In this document: positions 1-9,063 of the stretch, in pieces
How the letters are laid out: each line of letters begins with the position of its first letter
How positions within the stretch are numbered: the stretch's first letter is position 1
NCBI RefSeq assembly: GCF_001509555.1
Contig: NZ_LMAS01000008.1
Coordinates: 106,345-170,344, forward strand
Length of the DNA stretch: 64,000 nucleotides
Direction: 5' to 3'
Origin: Bacillus sp. FJAT-29937
GTDB taxonomy: Bacteria > Bacillota > Bacilli > Bacillales > Cytobacillaceae
Made by a program: the position numbers and the translations under genes
The notes under the pieces: model-generated
Databases searched by the model: none
Told to the model about the DNA's origin: nothing
Seen by the model: only the letters and a program-made list of their open reading frames with translations

Positions 1-232
1 GCTTCGAGGTGTCAAATTTAAGGGTTTTTCTAATACCAACAACTAGTGTAGACTTGGCCACCCGGTATCTTTGAAATTCGTTATCACCGGGGAGATTTCT
101 TACTTGATTGTGGGAAGTGGTATGCCGAATCTCGATATCCATCTTATTAAATTTCTCATATAGTTCTTTTCCCAAAGGATAATCTAATGCATCAGGTTCA
201 AAATAAACAAGTTTGGGTGTAAATGGTTTCAT
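1..232 (-). CDS. splB: Spore photoproduct lyase, N-terminal part (cut by window edge)
   Basis: Reading the minus strand from the ATG at 232 gives 77 codons with no stop before the window edge. They include TSHNQVRN, then AKSTLVVGIRKTLKFD, which are N-terminal signatures of the radical-SAM enzyme that reverts spore photoproduct (thymine dimer of spores) during germination. The radical-SAM CxxxCxxC cluster lies beyond the edge, so it cannot be checked. The start overlaps the splA stop as ATGA (229-232), so the two are translationally coupled. In B. subtilis splAB is transcribed in the forespore; that is family knowledge. Identification is strong despite the truncation. Confidence 0.93.
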   Translation of the reverse strand, partial: MKPFTPKLVYFEPDALDYPLGKELYEKFNKMDIEIRHTTSHNQVRNLPGDNEFQRYRVAKSTLVVGIRKTLKFDTSK

Positions 233-480
233 TCCAATATCCCCTCTGAATCATATCCGTAATAATAATGATAGGCTTGATTTGCCTCTTGTTCTGTAGA
301 ATAAACAGCCATTTCATTTGATAGCGGATAATATGTTTCATATAAAAACAAAGCTAATTCATTCGCATTTTCAGGGTTATTGACTACTGCTGCTGCTTGA
401 ATATTCGCTACATCTTGGGTATGGGGATTACGATAAAAAACATAAACAATATCTCCAGCCTGATAATTTTGGTTTTCCAT
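229..480 (-). CDS. splA: SplA, regulator of spore photoproduct lyase
   Basis: This 83-residue acidic protein contains GDIVYVFYRNPHTQ near residue 9 and LALFLYETYYPL near residue 42, typical of SplA, the small negative regulator cotranscribed with splB in Bacillus. Length matches the family (about 80 residues). The stop overlaps the splB start by four bases, and a ribosome site (AAGGTGATGG) sits a few bases upstream of the ATG at 480. It has no transmembrane segment or signal peptide. The function, damping spl expression, is known only from the B. subtilis homologue. Confidence 0.88.
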   Translation of the reverse strand: MENQNYQAGDIVYVFYRNPHTQDVANIQAAAVVNNPENANELALFLYETYYPLSNEMAVYSTEQEANQAYHYYYGYDSEGILE

Positions 481-637
481 TCCATCACCTTCGTTTTATT
501 AGTCCTATTAAGATTCTGCCATTTGTTCTGATAAATTATGATTTCTTAATTATGGAAAGGGATGAACAGGGAGTAAATAATTAATAGTTGGCTCATAATA
601 ATTTTGATTTACATAATATGAAGGAGTTGAATGTCAT

Positions 638-1003
638 TTGGAAATGAAATCTAGAACCTCTACTGAAAATGCACTCATCAATTATAAAGAAGGGCTTGGT
701 ATGTTTGCCGAAAAAATGCCCGAATTTGTAAGTCAGTTTAATGCGTTTACTGAAGAATGTTTTAAAGAAGGAGCATTATCTCAAAAACAAAAACAGTTAA
801 TCGCATTAGGAATTAGTATCCATGCTCAGGATGAGTATTGTATTATCTATCACACAAAAGGATGTCTTGATCAGGGATGCACGGAGCAGGAAATTCTTGA
901 AGCTATCGGTGTGACAGCGGCATTTGGCGGAGGAGCTTCTATGAGTCAAGGGGTTACTCTTGTTCAGGAGTGTATAAATGAAATGAGTCAATTGAAGCAG
1001 TAA
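638..1003 (+). CDS. Carboxymuconolactone decarboxylase (AhpD-like) family protein
   Basis: A 121-residue protein of the all-helical CMD/AhpD fold, with [15 protein letters not shown] near residues 50-64 and a following [11 protein letters not shown]. AhpD-type members use a CxxC redox pair. Here Cys68 is kept but the second position is Tyr71 and a Cys occurs at 76, so classic thiol peroxidase-reductase activity is doubtful. A TTG start at 638 is chosen because AAGGAG at 621-626 is 11 bases away; the next in-frame ATG (644) is too far. It is monocistronic, facing away from splA. Substrate unknown. Confidence 0.8.
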   Translation: MEMKSRTSTENALINYKEGLGMFAEKMPEFVSQFNAFTEECFKEGALSQKQKQLIALGISIHAQDEYCIIYHTKGCLDQGCTEQEILEAIGVTAAFGGGASMSQGVTLVQECINEMSQLKQ

Positions 1004-1133
1004 AAGAGTTTAATCGAGATTAATTGACAGATAACGATTGTGATTAATTTAAGGTGAGATCGTAAAGGTTTCATCTTTTTTTGTTCTCATTAATATAGGA
1101 TAAAATCACGATAGCAGAAAAATAGTTATAAAA

Positions 1134-1562
1134 TTATTGCAAAAGACGATTTAAAAAATCTACATGCTGTCTATCTTTGTCCAGCACTTCCTCAATCAAT
1201 TGACGGCTTTCTGGGTCTAAATTCCCTTTTACAATTTCTTCAGATATTTGAATCCCATAATAATCTTCTCCTGTTAAAGCACTTTTGATAATACCTGAAG
1301 AAGTATCAGGAATCATAAATTGACTAATAAAGCCTTGAATAGAGCCTATAATCCCTTCATCATCTACTGGCGTACCTCCTAGGTTTTGAATTCTTTCCGC
1401 AACTTTAAAGGCATGGTTCTTATGATCTTGTTGAATTCTTTGAAATTCACTTTTTATGTAAGGATCTTTTAATTTTTGTATATGGTGTTCATAAGCATGG
1501 ATCCCCATGTATTGACCCTTCAGAAATTTATTTAAAGTATCTATTACATTGTTAACTTCCAT
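1134..1562 (-). CDS. DUF2383 ferritin-like four-helix protein
   Basis: The 142-residue product has paired E/H positions on long helices (MGIHAYEHHIQKL near 18-30, QDHKNHAFKVAERIQNLGG near 45-63, and a C-terminal DKDRQHVDFLNRLL). These are the spacing of the DUF2383/PA2169-like ferritin-like domain, which usually binds a di-metal centre. AAGGAG lies 8 bases before the ATG at 1562. It is expected in cytoplasm or spore; the role is not established for the family. The neighbourhood of UV and general-stress genes suggests stress protection, which is inference only. Confidence 0.78.
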   Translation of the reverse strand: MEVNNVIDTLNKFLKGQYMGIHAYEHHIQKLKDPYIKSEFQRIQQDHKNHAFKVAERIQNLGGTPVDDEGIIGSIQGFISQFMIPDTSSGIIKSALTGEDYYGIQISEEIVKGNLDPESRQLIEEVLDKDRQHVDFLNRLLQ

Positions 1563-1685
1563 TTTAATTCACTCCTTTTTGTTTATTTTCTTCTATATAT
1601 TGCAGGTTATCCCCCTAGTGAAATTTTTGTTTTTGGAAATGATAAGAAGGAAATTCAAAATGACTTAAAAAAGGAGTATCAATCA

Positions 1686-2111
1686 ATGAGTGAAGATTTA
1701 AAAGAAAAAGTACTGAAAATTATATCTGATCATAGAACAGGCATCTTGTCATCGGTTGAAAATAATAAGCCCCATACACGATATATGACGTTCTATAATA
1801 ACCATTTAACGTTATATACACCAACAAAAAAGGATACCGAGAAGGTAGAGGAAATCGAAAGGAACCCTGCTGTTTCGGTGTTGTTAGGTTATGAAGAGAA
1901 TGGGCAAAGTGATGCCTATGTTGAAATCACTGGGACAGCTGCCATTAATGATTCACAAGAATTGAAAAACCAATATTGGGATGAATCATACAAAAAATGG
2001 TTTGACAGTCCAGAGGATCCAAATTACGTATTTCTTCAGGTGCAGCCTGAAACTGTTCGTATATTAAATATGGAAGGTGAGCCACCTCAAGAACTTACTT
2101 TAGGATATTAA
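1686..2111 (+). CDS. General stress protein 26-like FMN-binding protein (YdaG family)
   Basis: The 141-residue protein has the split-barrel fold of the pyridoxamine 5'-phosphate oxidase superfamily: HRTGILSSVENNKPHTRYM at residues 16-34, EIERNPAVSVLLGYE in the middle and a C-terminal PETVRILNMEG. It resembles B. subtilis YdaG, a SigB-dependent general stress protein. AAGGAG at 1671-1676 precedes the ATG. Catalytic substrate is unknown for the family; flavin binding is the usual property. I saw no convincing SigB promoter directly upstream. Confidence 0.85.
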   Translation: MSEDLKEKVLKIISDHRTGILSSVENNKPHTRYMTFYNNHLTLYTPTKKDTEKVEEIERNPAVSVLLGYEENGQSDAYVEITGTAAINDSQELKNQYWDESYKKWFDSPEDPNYVFLQVQPETVRILNMEGEPPQELTLGY

Positions 2112-2166
2112 GGTAACTAGTCTACTCCATATAAATCAATGTTTTTCTAATTGGCTCTTCTTTCTA

Positions 2167-3132
2167 TTACTTTAAAGAGAAAGAAGAGCCATCAATCATT
2201 TCAACATCTTTCCTCGCTTTGACCTCATCCATTAATTTAAAGAGCGCCTCATCTTTCATTTTTGCTTCAATCATACAGTCAATTTGCGGAATACTGCCCT
2301 TAATTACGTTAAGGAATCTAAAAAACATATCTATGTCTACGTAATCAGAATGATGGCGAAAGGCTTTTTCACTTTTTGGACTTGATATATGCATCTTTAT
2401 TGGAAGCGGGGAATCCCTCCATGTCTGAACAACTCTGTCCCAGCTAATTTCCCAATTTGCATCTTGGTGATAGGCAAGATGGTGATGATAATCGAAAACT
2501 AGAGGGATGTTTAGTTTTTCACATAAATAAAGTGTATCCTCTAAAGTAATTGAGGTATCATCGTTTTCTAACATGATCATTTTTTGAATATTTTTTGGAA
2601 CGTCCATCCAATTATCAACAAAACGCTCCAGCGACATGTCCGTTTCTTTATAATTACCGCCAACATGCATGACACAGCGATGAGTCGGATCAATACCCAT
2701 CGCCTTTAATAATAAGTAATGCAGCTTTAAGGTTCCGATTGAATTTTTCAAGATGTGCTTCTCTTTAGCATTAATGAGAACGAAGTGGTCCGGATGAAAA
2801 TCAATTCTTATCTCATGTTTTTTTGCGAAATCTCCAATTTCACGAAGCGGTTCTCGCAGCGGTTTTAAATAATTCCAATCAAGAAGCTCTTCGTGGTTGG
2901 CTAAAGGAATAAGGCGAGAGGTTATTCGATAAAAATGAATGTCAGATGCCGCATTATGTTTTAACAGTCTTAGTGTATTGTGCAAATTCGAAAGGGCAAT
3001 CCGTTCTAATTTCCGAATGGCCGCATCTCGATCATCAATTTTCTGGAACTGGGCAAAAGTCATTGTTTGTGATGGGGATGCATTTTTCAGTTCCATACTC
3101 ATTGCAACATAACCAAGACGCACAATAGTCAT
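2167..3132 (-). CDS. uvsE: UV DNA damage endonuclease, second tandem copy
   Basis: A 321-residue TIM-barrel UvdE/UvsE enzyme that would nick DNA 5' of UV photoproducts. The metal and active-site blocks are all present: FHPDHF, MHVGGNY, LENDDTS, FDYHHHLAYH, KMHISSPKSE, RHHSDYVD and MIEAKMKDEA. The start at 3132 gives the conserved N-terminus (IVRLGYVA) and has GAGGTGG 6 bases upstream; an ATG at 3171 would add 13 unconserved residues and overlap the upstream gene. It follows the other uvsE copy by 32 bases on the same strand, so the pair is probably one operon. It is more diverged from B. subtilis UvsE than its partner. Confidence 0.9.
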   Translation of the reverse strand: MTIVRLGYVAMSMELKNASPSQTMTFAQFQKIDDRDAAIRKLERIALSNLHNTLRLLKHNAASDIHFYRITSRLIPLANHEELLDWNYLKPLREPLREIGDFAKKHEIRIDFHPDHFVLINAKEKHILKNSIGTLKLHYLLLKAMGIDPTHRCVMHVGGNYKETDMSLERFVDNWMDVPKNIQKMIMLENDDTSITLEDTLYLCEKLNIPLVFDYHHHLAYHQDANWEISWDRVVQTWRDSPLPIKMHISSPKSEKAFRHHSDYVDIDMFFRFLNVIKGSIPQIDCMIEAKMKDEALFKLMDEVKARKDVEMIDGSSFSLK

Positions 3133-3164
3133 TAATTCCACCTCATCGAAAGTTTTCTCAACTG

Positions 3165-4118
3165 TTACCATTCCACCGATGCGCTAGAAATACGCTTGAC
3201 TCCCCGAATGGCCGCTATTTCATCAACAAGCCTCTGCATTGCAAGATTCTTTTGTTTTGCTTCTATCATTATGTCAAAGTCTTGATTTAACTCCTTTGCC
3301 ATCTTTAAGAACGGAAGGATAAAGTCTAAAGAAACAAAATCTGCATGGGAACGATAGGCTTGATCAGACTTTGGGGAAGAAATATGGACTTTCGGCACCA
3401 TGTTAAAGGTATTCCAAGTGTTAAAAATACGAGGTAAGTAAAGAGGGAGGTCACTCTCCCCGTTATTCGCTTTATAGTGGTGATAATCAAGGATCATTGG
3501 AATGTTTTCCTTTTCACAAGTGATGAGCGTTTCCCTAATATCATACGTCTTATCATCATTCTCAAGCGTCATATGCCTTTTAATTTCCTCAGGCAATTTT
3601 TTAAGATTTTGATGGAACCGAGTTAATGACTCATTTTTATCCCCATAGGCTCCGCCAATATGAATATTAATTAATCCCGAATCGAGAGCGTTCATGGCAT
3701 TGAGCATCTTAAAATGGTACTGCATATCTTTTACAGCATTTATTGTTACTTCTTCTCTTGGACTCGTGAAAAGTGTAAATTGATTTGGGTGAAAGCTTAC
3801 TCTGAGCTTATATTGTTGTACTAGACTTCCAAGTTCTTCCCATTCGTTTTTGAAAGGGGTAATGAAATCCCACATGACTTCAGGATGGGTTGCTAAAGGG
3901 ACAAGCGAGCTTGAAAACCGATATAACTCGATTTCATGCGCGATATTATAATGCAAAATTCTTTTCGTGTGATGTAAATTTTGTGCTGTAATGGATTTCA
4001 GCTTTTCCATACGTTCATCTTTAGGAAGTGTTGAATACCGTGCAAAAGTTACAGTTTTTGATGGACTTGCATCCCATAAGCCTAATGCATTTGCCACATA
4101 GCCGAACCGAATCCTCAT
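3165..4118 (-). CDS. uvsE: UV DNA damage endonuclease, first tandem copy
   Basis: A 317-residue UvsE (YwjD) orthologue. The N-terminus RIRFGYVANALGLWDASPSK, FHPNQFTLF, NIHIGGAYGDK, LENDDKTY, LDYHHYK, KVHISSPKSDQAYRSHADF and MIEAKQKNLAM follow the family order, with all His/Glu/Asp ligands visible. Length equals B. subtilis UvsE (about 320). AGGGGAAAAAGC precedes the ATG at 4118. It is the promoter-proximal member of a tandem uvsE pair and lies 3 kb from splAB, so two repair routes for UV lesions are clustered here. Confidence 0.93.
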   Translation of the reverse strand: MRIRFGYVANALGLWDASPSKTVTFARYSTLPKDERMEKLKSITAQNLHHTKRILHYNIAHEIELYRFSSSLVPLATHPEVMWDFITPFKNEWEELGSLVQQYKLRVSFHPNQFTLFTSPREEVTINAVKDMQYHFKMLNAMNALDSGLINIHIGGAYGDKNESLTRFHQNLKKLPEEIKRHMTLENDDKTYDIRETLITCEKENIPMILDYHHYKANNGESDLPLYLPRIFNTWNTFNMVPKVHISSPKSDQAYRSHADFVSLDFILPFLKMAKELNQDFDIMIEAKQKNLAMQRLVDEIAAIRGVKRISSASVEW

Positions 4119-4415
4119 CTGCTTTTTCCCCTTGTTTTTTTACTTACTGTAATAACTGTTTTATTTTCTGCAAAAATCTATTTCTGTATACTTCTGTGCT
4201 ATTGCAGATAAAATTGGCCGCTACTAAGAGGGTCCCGCCATTTCGCAGGGAAACGGGTGTTTCAAAAGATCAGCTTCCGATTTATTCGAAAATGAATCCG
4301 ATTGTTCCCCCATTCCTTCCACACCGATCTGTGAGCAGATATCCAAAATTTCCTTCATTCCAAGACCAAATCGAAATCATAAAAAATAGTGATAGTAAGA
4401 AATAGGGGGACGTCA
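4119..4415. other. Intergenic, no gene recognised
   Basis: About 300 bases between the uvsE start and the small remnant at 4416. Frames here show no family resemblance. It must hold the minus-strand uvsE promoter, but no clear consensus -35/-10 pair stood out to me. Confidence 0.4.
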
Positions 4416-4595
4416 ATGGCATGGGATACCTCTAGGGTTGATATGAACATCTATTCTCAGGGGATAGTAGACCGATTTGTTTACTCAACCTGTAATATTT
4501 GTTCGAATGGCTGCGGATGTTATATTGCGGTAAAGGATGACAAATTTGTAGGAATCATGGGGAATTTTCAGGGGCTAGCGGGTTTCCGGAATTAG
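4416..4595 (+). pseudogene. N-terminal remnant of a molybdopterin oxidoreductase
   Basis: From an ATG with AGGGGGA 5 bases upstream, 59 residues run to a stop. Residues about 25-48 read STCNICSNGCGC followed by IAVKDDKFVGIMGN, the [4Fe-4S] N-terminal motif of nitrate reductase/formate dehydrogenase catalytic subunits (normally over 600 residues). The expected continuation HPVNRGRLGPKG is absent and replaced by unrelated residues before the stop, and no downstream frame resumes the family. I infer a deletion remnant that kept its start site. A small iron-sulfur peptide is conceivable but less likely. Confidence 0.6.
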
Positions 4596-4798
4596 GCAGA
4601 TTTCGGTATTCCCATTATTAGGCTAACAGGGAGGGGAGAAAAAATCATCCTCCCTCCCTTTATTAAATTCTTTTTGCAACAACAAAAAAATTGGGTGGGA
4701 AATTCTTCTTTTCAAAACCATAAAAGTGAAAAAAACAAAATACCAGCTTATGTCTGAAGTTTCTGCAGGATAAGCTGGTATTTTCATTTTAAAAGACT

Positions 4799-5266
4799 TT
4801 ATCCCCGATTTGCTAAGTAAACTTTTCGGAACTTGTAGTAACTGGAAACTTTCCATGGAATAAGGTAAGCGCATGCAGTGATAAAAAAGAGCATCATTCG
4901 TGACTCCGAATCCATATCAATTATTCCGCGAAGGGTCCACCGTATTGCGAAAATCAATAAAAACAAAATGATGAATGCTAGACTTTTCTTTACATAGATA
5001 TTTCCGTCGGCCCTTCGTTCATAACCAGTCGTAAGGATTAAAGGGACGGAGAAAACCAATCCTATCAACAATGCAATAGTAATTTCTGTTTGTGTTGCTT
5101 CTGCATTCGGATTCATGATCAAGGTTGATCCTGGTGTTAATAAAAATAGTGTAGCAATTATTCGGATTCCTTTGCCCTTAATAGGTTTGAACATCGAAAT
5201 GATTTGACGGTAAAAAATAAGGACAGCAACAAGAATGATGATGATTAGAATAGGACTATAGTTCAT
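4799..5266 (-). CDS. CcdC-like (DUF1453) integral membrane protein
   Basis: The product has 155 residues and about five hydrophobic segments. The C-terminal half, with GNIYVKKSLAFIILFLLIFAIRW and then LIPWKVSSYYKFRKV, matches the CcdC/DUF1453 family, whose founding member is linked genetically to cytochrome c maturation in B. subtilis but has no proven activity. The start at 5266 is preferred over the ATG at 5299 because AAAGGAAG lies about 6 bases before it. No cytochrome genes are adjacent, so a role in cytochrome assembly is not supported by context. Confidence 0.72.
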   Translation of the reverse strand: MNYSPILIIIILVAVLIFYRQIISMFKPIKGKGIRIIATLFLLTPGSTLIMNPNAEATQTEITIALLIGLVFSVPLILTTGYERRADGNIYVKKSLAFIILFLLIFAIRWTLRGIIDMDSESRMMLFFITACAYLIPWKVSSYYKFRKVYLANRG

Positions 5267-5571
5267 ATAAAACTTCCTTTCTAGATAGATAGGAGTCAAT
5301 CAAAGTTAACTGCAAAAAATTATATGGTTAAATTACCATTTAATTTATATAATTTCAATTTATTTTGAAAAATAGCCTCAATTTTTTTGTTCTAATACTT
5401 TAAAATTACTAGTGGAAGAATTTTGTAGATATTATAATAAATTGATTGATATTTAAATAATGGGGGGGAAATCAGTAAAAAATTCTATCAAGAAAATTTG
5501 CCAGTTAGCTCGAAACTACGAACTATTAGAGAAGATATTTAACCAATTTCATATTTTAAAGGAGGAAATTT

Positions 5572-6729
5572 ATGAATAATGATTATCAATTATTAAGGCA
5601 TTACGATTTAGACTGGATAAAGGTTTTGGCCATGTTTATCGTGTTCCTTTATCATTGTTCAATGTTCTTTAATTCTTTTGAGTGGCACATTAAAAATAAC
5701 ATAATTAATCACTCATATATTGAGTTTTTTTCCCTCTTAGTGGGAAATTGGATCATGCCAATATTTTTTGTGATCTCAGGAATTGCTACTTTTCATGCCC
5801 TTAAAAAAAGAAATACTCAAAGCTTTATAAAGGAAAGACTTTTACGGCTTGGGATCCCTTTACTTCTAGGAGTTTTCCTTTTGTCTCCCCCTCAAGTGTA
5901 TATTGAAAGAATTGCGAATTATCAATTTGAAGGTACATATTTGCAATTTTACCCTCATTATTTTGATGGACTTTATTTAGAAATTGGTGGAACCGGAAAT
6001 TTTGCATTTTTCGGACACCATCTTTGGTATCTATTGGAGCTATTACTTTTTTCGATTATCACATTACCGTTTTTTCTAATGATAAGGAAAAATATAGGAA
6101 AGAGAGTTTTCGGATATTCTCATTATATATTAATGCCTATCCCTTTAATAGCAGCTGCCTTAACTACTAATACGATTGTGAATCTAGCAAGTTGGGGAAT
6201 CATTTTTTATTTAATTTTATATGTTTATGGCTACTATTTTTTCGCAAGAGAAGGTTTAAGGGAATTCGTACGCAAAGTTGGAGTTTTAGCTGGATGGTTA
6301 AGTGTACTTAGTACAGCTGGATACATATTCTGGGTTGTGTACAGTGGATTTCCAATGAATGTCTCGTTCAATTGGGTTATTTTTATAATTATTCGGGTTA
6401 TATTGGTCTGGAACGTACTATTCTTTATTTTATATCTAGGTGATAAATACTTGAACGTAACTAATGGTGCATTAAAGTACACTAGCGCAGCTTCTATGCC
6501 GTTTTATGTTCTTCACCAGCCAATTATTATAATCATAGGATTTTTTATTTATAATTTGGAATGGGAAGTACCAGTTAAGGCAATGTTTCTAGTACCAACA
6601 TCATTTATGATCATCATGATTTTATATCACTTTATCATCCGAAGAATTAACTTTTTACGAGTTTTGTTCGGTCTAAAAATGATTCAAAAAGATAAAATTT
6701 ATGAAAAGATAACAAGTTTAAAAAGTTGA
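5572..6729 (+). CDS. Membrane acyltransferase (Acyltransferase_3 family)
   Basis: A 385-residue protein with about ten transmembrane helices. The N-terminal LDWIKVLAMFIVFLYHCSMF has the conserved His (about residue 27) of AT3 O-acyltransferases, followed by WIMPIFFVISGIATFHALKK and a conserved RLLRLGIPLL. The late block ASMPFYVLHQPIIIIIGFFI is also typical. Such enzymes acylate extracytoplasmic glycans or lipids; the acceptor here cannot be told. AAAGGAGG precedes the ATG closely. It stands alone between a CcdC-like gene and a phosphatase. Confidence 0.85.
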   Translation: MNNDYQLLRHYDLDWIKVLAMFIVFLYHCSMFFNSFEWHIKNNIINHSYIEFFSLLVGNWIMPIFFVISGIATFHALKKRNTQSFIKERLLRLGIPLLLGVFLLSPPQVYIERIANYQFEGTYLQFYPHYFDGLYLEIGGTGNFAFFGHHLWYLLELLLFSIITLPFFLMIRKNIGKRVFGYSHYILMPIPLIAAALTTNTIVNLASWGIIFYLILYVYGYYFFAREGLREFVRKVGVLAGWLSVLSTAGYIFWVVYSGFPMNVSFNWVIFIIIRVILVWNVLFFILYLGDKYLNVTNGALKYTSAASMPFYVLHQPIIIIIGFFIYNLEWEVPVKAMFLVPTSFMIIMILYHFIIRRINFLRVLFGLKMIQKDKIYEKITSLKS

Positions 6730-6848
6730 ACTCAAACCAAGTTATATTGGTTGTATGTTGAAAATTGCCTCTAATTCCATTATTTTCATGTAATGTTACA
6801 AAAAAGAACCCCTAGTACATCAAATGTATATAAAAAATAAAAATAATA

Positions 6849-6865
6849 TCAACATTAAATTAACA
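6849..6865 (+). promoter_or_regulatory. Possible PhoP box
   Basis: Two hexamers, TCAACA (6849-6854) and TTAACA (6860-6865), repeat with an 11-base period, the spacing of PhoP-binding TTAACA-like repeats in B. subtilis. They lie about 54 bases before a predicted phosphatase start. Only two good repeats are visible and the region is AT-rich, so this is a weak call. Confidence 0.35.
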
Positions 6866-6918
6866 TTCAAATAGTTTAATAGAAATGTACAAAAGAAACC
6901 TACTAGGGGGATTAATAG

Positions 6919-8853
6919 ATGATTAATAACAAACTTGTGAAAAAAGGGGCTGCTTTAGCACTTACTTTAGCTATTGCAGTTCCAGCCGTAACACCGGCAT
7001 TTGCGGCTTCCCAGAATAACAATAAAATAGAATCTGTTAGATTTAATGGAATGGAAGCACCTGCTACTATTGATGAAATGGTAAAAACATATACAACTGC
7101 AACCGTTGATGTGAAATATCACAATGGAAAAGTAAAAACATTTCCGCTGAGCTACAACTACCTGTTTAAATCGGAAGATAAGGTAGCAACAGTTAAAAAT
7201 GAAAAAATCCCTGCAGGTACGCCAATTGATGTAAATGGAAATCCTATTAAGGATCCTAGCAGCACAAACGGAGAATACTTTGTCTCCGATGCTCCAGATT
7301 CAAACAGCTTAATGATGCCTATTAACGGCAAACTTTATATGGTTACACATTATGAATATCAAACCGTCGATGCTGCAGGTAAATCAGCATACGGTTTAGT
7401 TCCTGCCTCTATGTCATTAACTGAATTAGAACAGGACAAAAAAACAGGTGAACTGAAACCTGTGAAAGTAGAAAAAATTGATTTTTCAGCAGTAAATGGG
7501 CTTTGGATTCCATGTAACGGATCATTATCTCCTTGGAATACACATTTAGGTTCTGAAGAGTACGAACCAGATGCACGTCTTTTCTTAAACCCAACTTCGA
7601 AAGTAAGAAGTCAAGTTGAAACATTCGCTCAATTCTATTTCGGAGATAAAGAAAAGGCAAATCCTTATTTCTATGGCTACACTCCAGAAATTTCAGTAGA
7701 TAAGAAAGGTAAAACATCAGTTGTAAAACATTACAGTACAGGTCGTTTCTCTCATGAGTTAGCTAAAGTAATGCCTGATAACAAAACCGTTTTTTACGGA
7801 GATGATGGTGGCAATACAGGGTTATTTATGTATGTAGCTGACAAGGAAAAAGATTTATCATCAGGTACAATCTATGCAGCTACATTCAAACAAACAGGTA
7901 CTGAAAACGGAGGTTCAGGAGATTTACAATGGATTAATTTAGGACATGCAACGGATAAAGAAGTGAAGGATATTATTGATAGCGGGATTACATTTAATGA
8001 TATTTTTGAAACTTCAGATGCTCCTAAAGAAGGTTTTACAGCGATTAAAACATACTCAAATGAAGGGAAAATTGAGTACCTGAAACTTAAATCCGGCAAA
8101 GAAAAAGCAGCAGCCTTCCTTGAAACCCGCCGTTACGCAGCTATGCTCGGTGCGACTACAGAATTTAACAAAATGGAAGGAATAGCACTAAACGAAAAGG
8201 ACAAAAAAGTATATATTGCTGTTTCCGATCAAAGTAAGGCTATGGAAAAAGATTCAACTGGTAAAGATCCAGCAGACCATATTCAATTACCAAAAATTAA
8301 AGCTGGTGTAACCTATCAATTAGACTTGCAAGGCGGTCAAAAAGATAGCAATGGAAATGCTATTAAAAGCTCGTATGTAGGACTATCAATGTCAGGATTG
8401 GTAGTAGGGGAAGACCTTTCTGCTCCTGATGCATATGGAAACACTGCTAATGTAGATAAAGTAGCAAATCCAGATAACTTAAGTTACTCTGAAGGAATGA
8501 GAACACTCTTTATTGGTGAAGATAGTGGTGCTCACACAAATAACTACGTTTGGGCTTATAATGTTGATACGAAAAAATTAGAGCGTATTTTATCTGTTCC
8601 AGCAGGAGCCGAAGCAACTGGATTATTTGCTGCTGATGACCGCAATGGATTCTCATATATTTTCAGTAATTTCCAGCATCCTGGTGATGAAGTAGATGGT
8701 AAGTCCATTACAGCTGTTAATAAAGAAGAACTACTTAAAGCTATCGACGAACAAATTGGTATTAATAAAACAGGCGGTATTGGTTATATCTCTGGTCTCC
8801 CATCTTTAACAAAAATGCCAGATTTCTCTCAATCTGGTAAAAAGGGTAACTGA
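6919..8853 (+). CDS. Secreted PhoX-type phosphatase (DUF839 family)
   Basis: A 644-residue exported protein: residues 1-29 are a Sec signal peptide (charged MINNKLVKK, hydrophobic core, cleavage after AFA). The mature part carries the PhoX signature WIPCNGSLSPWNTHLGSEEY near residue 195, YSTGRFSHELAKVMPD, a GDDGGN metal-site loop and later MEGIALNEKDKKVYIAVSD. PhoX enzymes are Ca/Fe-dependent alkaline phosphatases that release phosphate from monoesters; here Cys and Asn occur in the usual metal-site block. Possible PhoP repeats upstream would fit phosphate starvation control. A long terminator follows. Confidence 0.83.
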   Translation: MINNKLVKKGAALALTLAIAVPAVTPAFAASQNNNKIESVRFNGMEAPATIDEMVKTYTTATVDVKYHNGKVKTFPLSYNYLFKSEDKVATVKNEKIPAGTPIDVNGNPIKDPSSTNGEYFVSDAPDSNSLMMPINGKLYMVTHYEYQTVDAAGKSAYGLVPASMSLTELEQDKKTGELKPVKVEKIDFSAVNGLWIPCNGSLSPWNTHLGSEEYEPDARLFLNPTSKVRSQVETFAQFYFGDKEKANPYFYGYTPEISVDKKGKTSVVKHYSTGRFSHELAKVMPDNKTVFYGDDGGNTGLFMYVADKEKDLSSGTIYAATFKQTGTENGGSGDLQWINLGHATDKEVKDIIDSGITFNDIFETSDAPKEGFTAIKTYSNEGKIEYLKLKSGKEKAAAFLETRRYAAMLGATTEFNKMEGIALNEKDKKVYIAVSDQSKAMEKDSTGKDPADHIQLPKIKAGVTYQLDLQGGQKDSNGNAIKSSYVGLSMSGLVVGEDLSAPDAYGNTANVDKVANPDNLSYSEGMRTLFIGEDSGAHTNNYVWAYNVDTKKLERILSVPAGAEATGLFAADDRNGFSYIFSNFQHPGDEVDGKSITAVNKEELLKAIDEQIGINKTGGIGYISGLPSLTKMPDFSQSGKKGN

Positions 8854-8880
8854 TTCTTCAATTGCATGTAAAAATGAAAA

Positions 8881-8920
8881 GGGCTGTCATAAAAGTGACT
8901 TTTGTGACAGCCCTTTTTGT
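8881..8920 (+). terminator. Rho-independent terminator
   Basis: GGGCTGTCA (8881-8889) pairs with TGACAGCCC (8905-8913), extended inward to a 15-bp stem with a TGA loop, followed by TTTTTGT. It closes the phosphatase transcript. Confidence 0.9.
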
Positions 8921-9063
8921 ATCCTCCATGGTTTGTCCTCTTTTTGTTTGCGAAACACTTATTTAGCTTTCAAAATTCTCTAATATTCAGTATATTAAAT
9001 ATATTATTGGTAAATAAATGAAGCGAAAGATTTAAAAATATTTGTGAAAGGAGAATAGCAAAA

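Noticed and set aside
4028..4405. 125-codon plus-strand open frame
   Set aside because: It runs antisense into uvsE, has no family resemblance and no ribosome site.
5460..5579. Small ORF overlapping the acyltransferase start
   Set aside because: The G run that could be its ribosome site lies after the ATG, and the peptide has no features; a leader peptide cannot be excluded.
7409..7717. 102-codon minus-strand frame
   Set aside because: It lies antisense within the phosphatase gene, with no supporting signals.
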